DNA of 64,000 nucleotides, taken from contig NZ_JBHTDC010000002.1 of NCBI RefSeq assembly GCF_042666435.1, positions 806,001 through 870,000 of the forward strand. Direction: 5' to 3'. A program made the translations under genes and the position numbers. The stretch comes from Allosphingosinicella sp042666435 (GTDB lineage Bacteria > Pseudomonadota > Alphaproteobacteria > Sphingomonadales > Sphingomonadaceae). The notes beneath the pieces were generated by a model. The model had not been told where the DNA came from and ran no database searches. It saw only the letters and a list, made by a program, of their open reading frames with translations. This document shows positions 10,056 through 20,174 of this stretch, one piece after another (the first letter of the stretch is position 1; each line of letters begins with the position of its first letter).

Positions 10056-11198
10056 ATGGCGATCATCGACGGCACGAGCGGGAACGACGCTTTGTTCGGG
10101 ACTCGCCTGGGCGACGAGATTAACGGGCTGGGCGGCAACGACGTGCTGCGCGGGCGGAGAGGCGGCGACCGGCTGAACGGCGGCGCGGGGGCGGACGAGA
10201 TGCGCGGCCGGTTCGGCGACGACCTCTATTTCGTCAACCACAAGGGCGACCGGGTGGGCGAGCGCTTCGGCGAGGGCACAGATACGGTGTACGCGACATT
10301 GGCCTATCGGTTGCAGCAGCATATCGAGAATCTGGTGCTGATCGGCACGGCGAAGATCGGCCGCGGCAACGATCTCGACAACCGGCTGGACGCTTCGGAC
10401 CAGCAGGGCGCTCCCGGCTCGGGCGTGCGGGCGATCGCCAACATCCTCGACGGCGGCTCGGGCGCCGACGTGATGGCCGGCGGCTACGGCCGCGACACTT
10501 ATTATGTCGACAATGCAGGCGACACGATCGAGGAAATGGGGTCGCTTTCCACGGCTCCTAATTCTGGCCCTCCCGTCGCTGACGACTCCAATCTCGACCA
10601 GGTGTTCAGCTCCATTACCTACATTCTGCCCAGCCGTTTCGACGAGGATGTCAATGTCCATATCGGCGTGGAGAACCTGATCCTCACCGGGACGGCCGAC
10701 CTGAGCGGCACCGGCAATGCGGTCCAGAACCAGATCACCGGCAATGACGGCAACAATCTCCTCCGTGGCCTCGGCGGCGCCGACAACCTCAGCGGCGGCG
10801 ACGGCAACGACCGGCTGGAGGGGGGGGATGGTAGCGACGTCCTCAATGGCGGAGTAGGCAACGACATACTCATCGGGGGAGAGGGCGGAACAACCTTCAG
10901 ATTCGACAGCTTCGATGCCGACACCACCGACTGGAAGCGCGGAGACACCATTAGGCTCGACGTGAAGGTTTTCACGGAGCTGCGTGATTTTGACAACCGT
11001 CCAAGTCGGAGCATTGATGAAGAAGCGTTCACAGAAGCGACATCCGCTTCGCAAGCGGACCATCGGATAATTTATAATTCAGCGAGCGGAGAGCTTTTCT
11101 ACGATCCGGATGGATCGGGAGCGCAAGCGCAAGTCCTGTTTGCGACCGTAAATCCCGGATCACAAATGTTTTGGCTGGACCTTTCTACCTATGGATAA
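10056..11198 (+). CDS. RTX (hemolysin-type) calcium-binding repeat protein
   Basis: 380 residues with no N-terminal signal peptide. Glycine/aspartate nonapeptides of the GGxGxDxLx kind occur at about residues 17-55, 130-150 and 230-275 (for example GGDGNDRLEGGDGSDVLNGG). These form calcium-binding beta-rolls. The C-terminus (DHRIIYNSASGELFYDPDGS and on) resembles the conserved end of RTX proteins exported by type I secretion. No enzyme domain is seen, so it may be structural, such as a surface layer or matrix protein. No secretion ATPase or membrane-fusion gene is nearby. The last 300 bp are clearly AT-richer than the rest. Confidence 0.85.
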   Translation: MAIIDGTSGNDALFGTRLGDEINGLGGNDVLRGRRGGDRLNGGAGADEMRGRFGDDLYFVNHKGDRVGERFGEGTDTVYATLAYRLQQHIENLVLIGTAKIGRGNDLDNRLDASDQQGAPGSGVRAIANILDGGSGADVMAGGYGRDTYYVDNAGDTIEEMGSLSTAPNSGPPVADDSNLDQVFSSITYILPSRFDEDVNVHIGVENLILTGTADLSGTGNAVQNQITGNDGNNLLRGLGGADNLSGGDGNDRLEGGDGSDVLNGGVGNDILIGGEGGTTFRFDSFDADTTDWKRGDTIRLDVKVFTELRDFDNRPSRSIDEEAFTEATSASQADHRIIYNSASGELFYDPDGSGAQAQVLFATVNPGSQMFWLDLSTYG

Positions 11199-11219
11199 GG
11201 GCTGAACGGGGGGTGACGA

Positions 11220-13283
11220 GTGCCTACAGACTTTTCAACGAGAGAATTCCTAAAGGATGTTGATGCCGACGATGTCTATGTTGTCGTTCCCGACGGCGTC
11301 GCCATAATCACCGACGAACCCGGCAAGCAGGGCACGCGCTGGATCTGGAACCCCGGCGACCAGTCCGGCACATTGGCAACCGGCTCGATCACGATCCAGC
11401 CGACCAGCGAGCCGGGCCACATCGTCAACATCGATGGCCATGAGTTCACCCTCACCGATGGCTCGATCTCGCCGTCGCCGGCGAGGCCGGTAACGATCGG
11501 CGCCGACGCCGCCGCGACGGCCGAGAATTTGCGTTCCGCCATCGCCGGCCTCGCCGCCGACCCGACATTTCCCGCCACCGCCACCCGCTCGGGCGCCATC
11601 GTCCGGCTGAAGGCGAAGAAGAAGGGGCTTTCCGGCAATTACATCGCGCTGAGCACCATCCCACGCCGCCCGCCGATCAGCTTCAAGCTCAGCGGCCCGC
11701 TGCTCGCGGGCGGCCTCTATTCGGCGGCGGCCGACCGCTACATGGTCGAGACGGAAATCTCGAATAATGGAACTGTGGCGACCTTTTCGTTCGACGCGGA
11801 AGTGCGGTTGGCGCCGAGCAGCGCGGCGGGCGGCGGCAGTGGCGCCTGGTTCTATTCGCCGGACGTCGATGCGACTTACGCAAAGCCCAAGATCACGCCT
11901 TATTTCTTCGGCCGCTACATCAGTGCCGATCCCACGCACAATCGGCGGGTTCTGCAAGCCGCCGTAGAGACTTCGTCACGGTTCGGCTGGGTCGTCGAGT
12001 TGGATGGGGACGATCCGGACAATCCCCTACCGGGCGGCGAATGGATCGTCGACGGCCTCATCCGCCTCACCGACGACTGCGACCTGCGCGGCGAAAAGGG
12101 ATTCACGATCGTGTCGATCAGCCGGCAGGGCGCCGGTTTCCGCGCGCCGGTCAAGCTGGGCGGCTATGCCAGCGCCTTCGTGGCGAACAACGATTTCGCT
12201 TCGACGCTGCCGGACGGTCCCCGCTGGTGGCAATATGTCGACTGGATCGACTGCACGCAGGCGGATTCCACGACCCTGACGGTCGATCCCTCCATCGACC
12301 ATATGCTCCCGGTCGGATCGATGCTCCTCATCCGCGACCGGAGCTATTATCCAACCAAGGGCGGCCAGAGGCCCTTTGTCCTGATGCCCAACGTGCGGGT
12401 CGATCCGGCCACGGCGGGCACCGGCGCGATCAAGCTCGAAAGGCCGCTCGACATTCCCATCGCCCACGCGCAGGTCGCGTTCGCCACCTGCCCGGTCAGT
12501 CTGGTCGGGGCGGACGATGTCATCCGCCCTGACCTTCCCGGCCTCGTGAAGGGCAAGGTGCTCAAGGATCACGCCGGGCAACGAGGCTATTATGAGGGCG
12601 GCTACATGGGCGTCGCCAGAGGCGTCCGGGTACGGCGGGTATCGCTGGAAAGCCGGGGCCAGACGGTAGTGACGCCGCAAGGGCCGAAGGTCTACACGCC
12701 CGGTCCGGTATTCGCGATCGGTATCGCGGCCTATGATTGCCACCTCAGCCTCGACAGTGCGATCGGCCGGTCGGTCGCCTTCCTCAACTGCTTCGCTTAT
12801 TCGGACCTCCACATCGCCGAGGCCGAGGCGTGGGAAAAGATCGCCGAGATCGCGCTCGGCGGCGGGGAGAGCACGATCACGATCGATCGGGCGACTGCGG
12901 TGCCGCCGCCCGTCGTGCCGGACGATGACGATGACGATAATGAGGATGAGGATGACACCGAGCAGGATGTCGGATCGATCGTTCAGCTCGGCGAGAATGT
13001 GAACGGGACGACCGTCACCATCGATCGGCTGATCGTTCAGCAGGATTATGAGGACAGCGCCGCGGTCGCGGTGATCCGCTCCGCCTCCAACTGCACGTTA
13101 GACATCGTCAATCTCAAACTTCCCGAGCCGCCAGCGACGACCTGGAGTGGAGCCGTGCTGTCGATCCAGAACGATCTAAGGGACGAAGTCGATTCCGGCC
13201 CCGACGAGGCTCAAAGCGAACCAAGAACAACACCGTGTTCGCGCGCTACGTCTGGGGCGGGCCGTGCGCCGGTTATCTGGTGA
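11220..13283 (+). CDS. Large beta-rich, phage-tail-like or surface protein, interrupted by a frameshift
   Basis: 687 residues from a GTG start, 21 bp after the RTX gene. Residues about 60-150 look like a module common in phage tail proteins: IDGHEFTLTDG, then AATAENLRSAIAG, then VRLKAKKKGLSGNYIALS. The rest is rich in short beta strands, in keeping with a beta-helix or tail-spike fold, and contains an acidic run (DDDDDDNEDEDD). The last ~20 codons look unnatural, while good coding sequence continues in another frame from about 13223. The gene therefore probably once extended to 13579 (about 786 residues). No signal peptide is seen. Function unknown; not a recognised enzyme. Confidence 0.6.
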   Translation: MPTDFSTREFLKDVDADDVYVVVPDGVAIITDEPGKQGTRWIWNPGDQSGTLATGSITIQPTSEPGHIVNIDGHEFTLTDGSISPSPARPVTIGADAAATAENLRSAIAGLAADPTFPATATRSGAIVRLKAKKKGLSGNYIALSTIPRRPPISFKLSGPLLAGGLYSAAADRYMVETEISNNGTVATFSFDAEVRLAPSSAAGGGSGAWFYSPDVDATYAKPKITPYFFGRYISADPTHNRRVLQAAVETSSRFGWVVELDGDDPDNPLPGGEWIVDGLIRLTDDCDLRGEKGFTIVSISRQGAGFRAPVKLGGYASAFVANNDFASTLPDGPRWWQYVDWIDCTQADSTTLTVDPSIDHMLPVGSMLLIRDRSYYPTKGGQRPFVLMPNVRVDPATAGTGAIKLERPLDIPIAHAQVAFATCPVSLVGADDVIRPDLPGLVKGKVLKDHAGQRGYYEGGYMGVARGVRVRRVSLESRGQTVVTPQGPKVYTPGPVFAIGIAAYDCHLSLDSAIGRSVAFLNCFAYSDLHIAEAEAWEKIAEIALGGGESTITIDRATAVPPPVVPDDDDDDNEDEDDTEQDVGSIVQLGENVNGTTVTIDRLIVQQDYEDSAAVAVIRSASNCTLDIVNLKLPEPPATTWSGAVLSIQNDLRDEVDSGPDEAQSEPRTTPCSRATSGAGRAPVIW

Positions 13284-13579
13284 TGGACAATGACGGCAGC
13301 CAATTGATCGGCGCCGACGTGACCGCGAACTTCAATATCGACCTGACTCCGAAAGCTTCGGGGGAGCTTCCCTGGGCCCTGCTCCTGCGCGGAGCGAACG
13401 TTAAGGTTCGGGGCCGTATCAAGGAGGGGGACGTGAACGTCGCCCACACGACCGACGTCGATGTCGAGATCGAGAGCGGAAGCCCGGATTCCGATGTGGC
13501 GGGGGAGTCGTTCGCCTGTCCCAACCCGCCTCACGTCATCATCGACAAGCCGCCATCCCAGGCGGTGGCGGCGGAATAG
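13235..13579 (+). CDS. Downstream fragment of the frameshifted beta-rich protein
   Basis: Open frame of 114 residues from a GTG, lying -1 relative to the preceding gene and overlapping its last 49 bp. The sequence (VWGGPCAGYLVMDNDGSQLI and on) has the same alternating beta character as the upstream protein. The frame stays open well upstream of the GTG, so the GTG is probably not a true start. It is best read as the C-terminus of the gene at 11220, separated by a one-base loss near 13222 or by a sequencing error. No ribosome site is seen before the GTG. Confidence 0.5.
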   Translation: MFARYVWGGPCAGYLVMDNDGSQLIGADVTANFNIDLTPKASGELPWALLLRGANVKVRGRIKEGDVNVAHTTDVDVEIESGSPDSDVAGESFACPNPPHVIIDKPPSQAVAAE

Positions 13580-13669
13580 TCCCCGGCTGAGCATCTCTGA
13601 TTTCGGTTCGCTTCCACCCCTTTCCCGGCTAATCCTGCTTATATCCATTGCGCGGCGGGAGAGACGTCT

Positions 13670-14179
13670 TTGAAAGAGTCCCACCCCAAGCTCGGCAGCC
13701 GGCTGCTGATCGGCGCCATCGCCGGATTCGCGGGCACGCTCGCCATGACGGCGGCGATGCGGCGGATGCACGAGAGGCTGCCGCCGAAGGAGCTTTATCC
13801 GCTTCCGCCGCGCGAGATAATCGATTCCGCGGCCGAGCTGGTCGGCGCGCCGCTCCCGAACGAGGCGGCGAAGGACGCCGCCACCGCCGGCCATTTCGCT
13901 TATGGCGCGGCAACCGGCGCCCTGCTCGGCGCGGCCAATGTGATGATGGGGCCGGTCAGCGGCGGCGCGGCGGGCGTCGGCGTGTGGCTGGCAAGCTATA
14001 TGGGCTGGATTCCGGGCATGGGCATATTGAAGCCGGCGACGCGGCACCCGGGCCGGCGCAACATGCTGATGATCGCCGCCCATATCGTCTGGGGCGCCGC
14101 CACCGCGCGGGCGATGCGGGAGCTCGCCATCGCGCGGGAGACGATTTTCACCGAGGGCGCCGACCGGGACGCCGCCTGA
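13670..14179 (+). CDS. Conserved membrane protein of unknown function (DUF1440/YagU-like)
   Basis: 169 residues from a TTG start with GGGAGAG 8 bp upstream. Hydrophobic glycine/alanine segments occur near residues 11-30, 80-115 and 125-145, giving perhaps three or four membrane passes. An EKLPPK-type polar loop (HERLPPKELYPLPPRE) sits between the first two. The organisation resembles YagU/DUF1440 inner-membrane proteins, but this is by eye only. It converges on the stress-type operon at 14183-14984, with only 3 bp between the stops. Confidence 0.6.
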   Translation: MKESHPKLGSRLLIGAIAGFAGTLAMTAAMRRMHERLPPKELYPLPPREIIDSAAELVGAPLPNEAAKDAATAGHFAYGAATGALLGAANVMMGPVSGGAAGVGVWLASYMGWIPGMGILKPATRHPGRRNMLMIAAHIVWGAATARAMRELAIARETIFTEGADRDAA

Positions 14180-14182
14180 AAT

Positions 14183-14476
14183 TCAGTCCACGTGCGGGCT
14201 GAGGTTGGGCGGGTCGCTGGCCGGGAAGCTCTCGTCCGAGGCCTCGTCCACCTTGTCCCACGTGCGCGGCGGATCGCGCATCGCGCCTCGGCCGGCGGAG
14301 CGGACATTGCCGCTGTCCCCCACCGGCCCGGGCGGGCGGCCATGCTTCAGCGCGGGCGCCGGGCGGTCGGCATTGTTGCGGTGGCGTATGAGCCGGGTCG
14401 CGACATAGCCCGCGCCGGCGGCGAGCGCCGCGCCGAGGCCGGTGATGAGCGCCGACTTGCGGTTCCATTCGGCCAT
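14183..14476 (-). CDS. Small membrane-anchored protein with DESFPASDPP tail
   Basis: 97 residues. One N-terminal membrane helix (ALITGLGAALAAGAGYVATR) is followed by a proline/glycine-rich polar stretch and a C-terminal tail with DEASDESFPASDPP. Tails of this kind recur in small alphaproteobacterial proteins of unknown function, often near stress genes. The ATG lies one base downstream of the hemerythrin gene's stop, so the two form an operon, probably driven by the promoter at 15011-15036. Confidence 0.75.
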   Translation of the reverse strand: MAEWNRKSALITGLGAALAAGAGYVATRLIRHRNNADRPAPALKHGRPPGPVGDSGNVRSAGRGAMRDPPRTWDKVDEASDESFPASDPPNLSPHVD

Positions 14477-14477
14477 G

Positions 14478-14984
14478 TCAGGCGGTCTCCACGGCAGTCG
14501 TCGTGGCGGGCGGCAGGCCTTCGCTCTTCGCCATCCGCATCAGCTCCGCCTTGCGCGCCGCCATCTGCTCGCCAAGCGCGTCGAGATCGACATCGGCGGC
14601 GCGGGCCTGCTGGAAGATGTTGCCGTGCATCTTCTCTTCTTCCTCGACATGATGCTCGATCTGCTCCTGGAGCACCTTCACCTTGGCGTCGTAAAATTCC
14701 TCGTCGGGCTCGGCGGCCTCGATGTCGTTGATGAGCAGCTTGGCGCCGTCATGCTCCACATAGGCTTCGTCGAGATCGTCGCCGTCGATCTTGCCGCGCA
14801 GCGCCGGATAGAAAATCTCCTCCTCGATCATCGCGTGGATCTTGAGCTCGGTGCAGATTTCCCGGGCCAGCTTCTCCTTCGACGAAGCGCCCGTCGCCTT
14901 CTCGAATTTCGCGAACAATTCCTCCACCTCGCGATGGTCCCGGGCGAGGAGATGAGTCGCGTCCTGCTTGCCTTCACGTGCCAT
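14478..14984 (-). CDS. Hemerythrin HHE-domain protein
   Basis: 168 residues, all-alpha. The metal-ligand pattern of HHE proteins is present: HLLARDHREVEELF, then IHAMIEEEIFYPAL, then YVEHDGAKLL, then EHHVEEEEKMHG. The histidine and glutamate residues of each helix would hold a di-iron centre that binds oxygen or reacts with NO or peroxide. AGGAGG lies 6 bp before the ATG at 14984, which decides the start. A GGAAC-N17-TGTT element 30-50 bp upstream fits the general stress sigma factor EcfG. The neighbouring small gene is co-transcribed. The exact chemistry is not predictable. Confidence 0.88.
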   Translation of the reverse strand: MAREGKQDATHLLARDHREVEELFAKFEKATGASSKEKLAREICTELKIHAMIEEEIFYPALRGKIDGDDLDEAYVEHDGAKLLINDIEAAEPDEEFYDAKVKVLQEQIEHHVEEEEKMHGNIFQQARAADVDLDALGEQMAARKAELMRMAKSEGLPPATTTAVETA

Positions 14985-15008
14985 TTCATGCCTCCTGATT
15001 TCGGAAGG

Positions 15009-15036
15009 GGAACATTCGGAGCGGCGCGCCGGTTCC
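15009..15036. promoter_or_regulatory. Candidate bidirectional sigma-EcfG (general stress) promoter
   Basis: Minus strand: GGAAC (15036-15032), 17 bases, TGTT (15014-15011), about 27 bp before the hemerythrin ATG. Plus strand: GGAAC (15009-15013), 17 bases, GGTT (15031-15034), before pncC. The alphaproteobacterial EcfG consensus is GGAAC-N16/17-CGTT, so each direction has one mismatch in the -10 box. The element is nearly palindromic at its ends. The minus direction is the better supported. Confidence 0.5.
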
Positions 15037-15050
15037 CGCCTCGCCGAGCA

Positions 15051-15566
15051 ATGATGGAGCCACGAGTGGCCGAGACCGAGACCCTCTCCCCCGTCCTGAC
15101 CGACGAGATCGAGCAGGCGACACGCCGGCTGCTCGAAAAAGCCTGCGAGCGCGACCTGACCCTGGCGACGGCGGAGAGCTGCACTGGCGGGGTGCTGGCG
15201 TCGCTGCTGACCGATGTGCAGGGCTCGGCCCATGCCTTCGACCGGGGCTTCGTCACCTATACCGACGTATCCAAGGCGGAGATGCTCGGCATCCCGCTCG
15301 ACCTCATCAAGCGCGAGGGCGCGGTCTCAAAGGCGGTGGCGATCGCGATGGCGGAGGGCGCGCTGGAGCGGTCCAAGGCCAATATCGCGCTCTCCGTGAC
15401 CGGATTCGCCGACCAGGGCGAGGAACCGGGCCTCGTCCATTTCGGCTGCGCGCGGGCGGGGCGGACCACCGCCCATCGCGAGGAACATTTCGGTCCCGTC
15501 GGAAGAGGTGCTACGCGCGTCGAAAGCCTGCGCGTGGCGATCGAGATGATGACGGAGATGCTCTGA
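15051..15566 (+). CDS. pncC: CinA C-terminal-type nicotinamide-nucleotide amidohydrolase
   Basis: 171 residues from ATG 15051. An in-frame GTG at 15066 has GGAG 6 bp upstream and may be the true start. The family hydrolyses nicotinamide mononucleotide to nicotinate mononucleotide plus ammonia, returning it to NAD synthesis. Diagnostic segments are TLATAESCTGGVLASLLTDV, which carries the catalytic serine, and ALSVTGFADQGEEPGLVHFG. The molybdopterin-like N-terminal domain of full CinA is absent. The next gene, NAD synthase, starts 1 bp after the stop, so the pair forms an NAD salvage operon. Confidence 0.9.
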   Translation: MMEPRVAETETLSPVLTDEIEQATRRLLEKACERDLTLATAESCTGGVLASLLTDVQGSAHAFDRGFVTYTDVSKAEMLGIPLDLIKREGAVSKAVAIAMAEGALERSKANIALSVTGFADQGEEPGLVHFGCARAGRTTAHREEHFGPVGRGATRVESLRVAIEMMTEML

Positions 15567-15567
15567 A

Positions 15568-17625
<2,058 letters not shown>

Positions 17626-17719
17626 CCCGGTCACGGCGCTTACTGCACCGCAGCATCTACCGGCGAACCGCCGGACGCCTCCGACCGGCGCGAATTAACA
17701 TCGATCAGCACGGTTCCCC

Positions 17720-17744
17720 GGAACTCGTTACGCCCCCTGACGTT
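17720..17744 (+). promoter_or_regulatory. Exact sigma-EcfG-type promoter (GGAAC-N16-CGTT)
   Basis: GGAAC at 17720-17724, 16 bases, then CGTT at 17741-17744. This matches the general stress response consensus of alphaproteobacteria with no mismatch. It lies in the 151-bp gap after nadE. Transcription would begin near 17751, leaving a leader of about 25 nt before the GTG at 17777, with AGGGG as ribosome site at 17767-17771. Both spacings are ideal. Confidence 0.7.
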
Positions 17745-17776
17745 CTCCAAAAGTCCTTTAAACTTCAGGGGTTCAC

Positions 17777-20131
17777 GTGATCAGCTTCTCCACAGCCTCT
17801 CAACAGGGGCACGCCGTCTCCTCCCGCGCCCTTCCCCCCGGCCACACGCTGATCTGTTTCTCGCATTTGCGGTGGAACTTCGTTTTCCAGCGCCCCCAGC
17901 ATCTGATGAGCCGCTTCGCGCGCGACCGGCGGGTCGTCTATTGGGAAGAGCCGGAAGCCGCGCCGTCCGATTGCGAGCCCGCGATCGGCGTCCGCACCTG
18001 TGCCGAAACGGGCGTGACCGTCGTGACTCCGTCGCTCCCCGAAACATTGGGCGACAGCGAGCGCGAGGCGGCGTTGGGGCATATGCTAGACGCCTATCTC
18101 GCCAGTGAAACGCAACCGCTCATCCGCTGGTATTATACGCCGATGATGCTGCCTTTCTCGCGGCACCTCGATTCCGCCTGCACCGTCTACGACTGCATGG
18201 ACGAACTGGCCAATTTCCGCTTCGCGCCGCCGCAATTGCTCGGCCTCGAACGCGAGCTGTTCGCCACCGCCGACATCGTCTTCACCGGCGGCTACAGCCT
18301 GTACGAGGCGAAGAAGAACCGGCACCCGAACGTGCACCCTTTCCCATCCAGCGTCGACCGCGCCCATTTCGCCCAGGCGAGGGCGACGGACGCCGCGCCC
18401 GACGACCAGGCGATGCTGCCGCGTCCGCGCCTGGGCTTTTACGGCGTGGTCGACGAACGGATGGATCTTGAGCTGCTCGCCGCGCTGGCGGACGCCCATC
18501 CCGACTGGTCGCTGGTCATCGTCGGCCCGGTGGTGAAGATCGACCGCGCCGACCTGCCGCAGCGCAGCAATATCCATTATCTCGGCGGCAAGACCTATGA
18601 GGAGCTGCCCGCTTATCTCGGCGGATGGGACGTCGCGTTGATGCCCTTCGCGATCAACCCGTCCACCCGGTTCATCTCGCCGACCAAGACGCCCGAATAT
18701 CTCGCCGGCGGCAGGCCGGTGGTTTCCACACCGATCACCGACGTCATCCGCCATTATGGCGACCTGGAGGCGGTGTTCATCGCAGAAGACGGCGCGTTCA
18801 TCGAGGCCTGCGAGGAAGCACTGGCGCTCGCGCGCAGCGGCGGCAACTGGCTGGACGAGGTCGATGCCAAGCTCGCCCATCTGAGCTGGGACACGACCTA
18901 TGCCCGCATGGCCGGCCTAGTCCACGAAGCGATCTCCGTCCCGACCGCGGGGCCGCGCCTCGTCACGACGGCCGGGAAGAAGAAATACGATTATCTGGTG
19001 GTCGGCGCCGGTTTCGCCGGCTCGGTGCTGGCCGAACGGCTGGCCAGCCAGCACGACGCGCACGTGCTCGTCATCGACAAGAGACCGCACGTGGCGGGCA
19101 ACGCCTACGATCATCTCGATGAAGCGGGTGTGTTGATCCACCAATATGGGCCGCACATCTTCCACACCAATTCCGACGACATCGTCGATTATCTGTCGAA
19201 GTTCACGCGGTGGCGGCCGTACGAGCATCGTGTGCTCGCTTCGGTGCGCGGGCAACTCGTGCCGATCCCGATCAACCGCACCACGCTCAACCGCCTGTTC
19301 GACCTCGCTCTCCAGACCGACGAGGAGGCGGCCCAATATCTGGCGTCGCGCGCGGAGCCGGTGGTGGATGTCCGGACCAGCGAGGACGTGGTCGTCTCGG
19401 CCGTCGGGCGCGAGCTCTACGAATTGTTCTTCCAGGGCTATACAAGGAAGCAATGGGGCCTCGACCCGAGCCAGCTCGACAAATCGGTGACGGCGCGCGT
19501 GCCCACCCGCACCAGCACCGACGACCGCTATTTCTCGGACAAGCACAATATCATGCCGGCGGACGGCTACACGGCCATGTTCAACGCGATGCTCGATCAC
19601 CCGAACATCGACGTGCTGCTGAGCACCGATTATCGCGACGTGCAGGAGGAGGTGGTCGCCGACCATATCGTCTTCACCGGGCCGGTCGATGAGTTTTTCG
19701 GCTTTCGCTACGGCAAGCTCCCCTATCGGAGCCTCCGTTTCGAGCATCAGGTGAAGGATGTGGAGCAATATCAGCCGGTCGCGGTGGTGAACTATCCCGA
19801 TCCCAAGCTGCCCTACACCCGCGTCACCGAATATAAGCATCTGACCGGGCAGCGGCATCCGCGGACCAGCATCACCTTCGAATATCCAAGCGCGGAAGGG
19901 GATCCTTATTATCCCATCCCACGTCCCGAGAACCAGGCCCTGTTCAAGAAGTACGAGGCGCTCGCGCTGGCCACGCCCAACGTGACGTTCGTCGGACGGC
20001 TGGCGACCTATCGTTACTACAATATGGACCAGGTGGTCGGGCAGGCGCTGGCCACGTTCCGCAGGCTGGACGCGAAGCGGAAAGCCGCCGAGGCCAGCAG
20101 GCCCAGCGTCTGGACCGAAGCAGCGGAATAG
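17777..20131 (+). CDS. Fusion: glycosyltransferase (N-terminal) and UDP-galactopyranose mutase (C-terminal)
   Basis: 784 residues from a GTG with AGGGG 5 bp upstream. Residues about 20-390 are a GT-B glycosyltransferase-like domain (FSHLRWNFVFQRPQHLMSRF near the start; SPTKTPEYLAGGRPVVSTPI at 301-320). Residues about 403-784 are a complete UDP-galactopyranose mutase: FAD dinucleotide fold VVGAGFAGSVLAERL at 408-422, the substrate-side YGPHIFHT, and the QWGLDPSQLD region. The mutase makes UDP-galactofuranose, so the fused transferase may consume it. Each domain is normally a separate protein. The gene is preceded by an exact EcfG promoter and converges on another fused sugar-enzyme gene. Confidence 0.9.
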   Translation: MISFSTASQQGHAVSSRALPPGHTLICFSHLRWNFVFQRPQHLMSRFARDRRVVYWEEPEAAPSDCEPAIGVRTCAETGVTVVTPSLPETLGDSEREAALGHMLDAYLASETQPLIRWYYTPMMLPFSRHLDSACTVYDCMDELANFRFAPPQLLGLERELFATADIVFTGGYSLYEAKKNRHPNVHPFPSSVDRAHFAQARATDAAPDDQAMLPRPRLGFYGVVDERMDLELLAALADAHPDWSLVIVGPVVKIDRADLPQRSNIHYLGGKTYEELPAYLGGWDVALMPFAINPSTRFISPTKTPEYLAGGRPVVSTPITDVIRHYGDLEAVFIAEDGAFIEACEEALALARSGGNWLDEVDAKLAHLSWDTTYARMAGLVHEAISVPTAGPRLVTTAGKKKYDYLVVGAGFAGSVLAERLASQHDAHVLVIDKRPHVAGNAYDHLDEAGVLIHQYGPHIFHTNSDDIVDYLSKFTRWRPYEHRVLASVRGQLVPIPINRTTLNRLFDLALQTDEEAAQYLASRAEPVVDVRTSEDVVVSAVGRELYELFFQGYTRKQWGLDPSQLDKSVTARVPTRTSTDDRYFSDKHNIMPADGYTAMFNAMLDHPNIDVLLSTDYRDVQEEVVADHIVFTGPVDEFFGFRYGKLPYRSLRFEHQVKDVEQYQPVAVVNYPDPKLPYTRVTEYKHLTGQRHPRTSITFEYPSAEGDPYYPIPRPENQALFKKYEALALATPNVTFVGRLATYRYYNMDQVVGQALATFRRLDAKRKAAEASRPSVWTEAAE

Positions 20132-20140
20132 GATTCCCCT

Positions 20141-20174
20141 GCGGGAGGCGGCGTTCTACTCCGCCGCCTCCCGC
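20141..20174. terminator. 13-bp perfect stem-loop between convergent genes
   Basis: Left arm 20141-20153 (GCGGGAGGCGGCG) and right arm 20162-20174 are exact reverse complements around an 8-nt loop. The hairpin sits between the stops of two convergent genes and its right arm overlaps the last codons of the minus-strand gene. No U-tract follows on either strand, so it may stop transcription weakly or protect mRNA 3' ends. Confidence 0.5.

Noticed and set aside
13205..13235. Programmed -1 frameshifting in the beta-rich protein gene
   Set aside because: No X-XXY-YYZ slippery heptamer or downstream pseudoknot is visible at the junction, so a mutation or sequencing error is more likely.
11220..13579. 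Prophage remnant, suggested by the phage-tail-like module
   Set aside because: No other phage gene (integrase, terminase, capsid, portal) is nearby, and both flanks are ordinary chromosomal genes.
17734..17771. CCCCTGA...TCAGGGG inverted repeat that could mask the ribosome site of the fusion gene at 17777
   Set aside because: The EcfG promoter at 17720-17744 predicts transcription from about 17751, so the left arm (17734-17740) would not be in that mRNA. It would matter only if transcripts read through from nadE.
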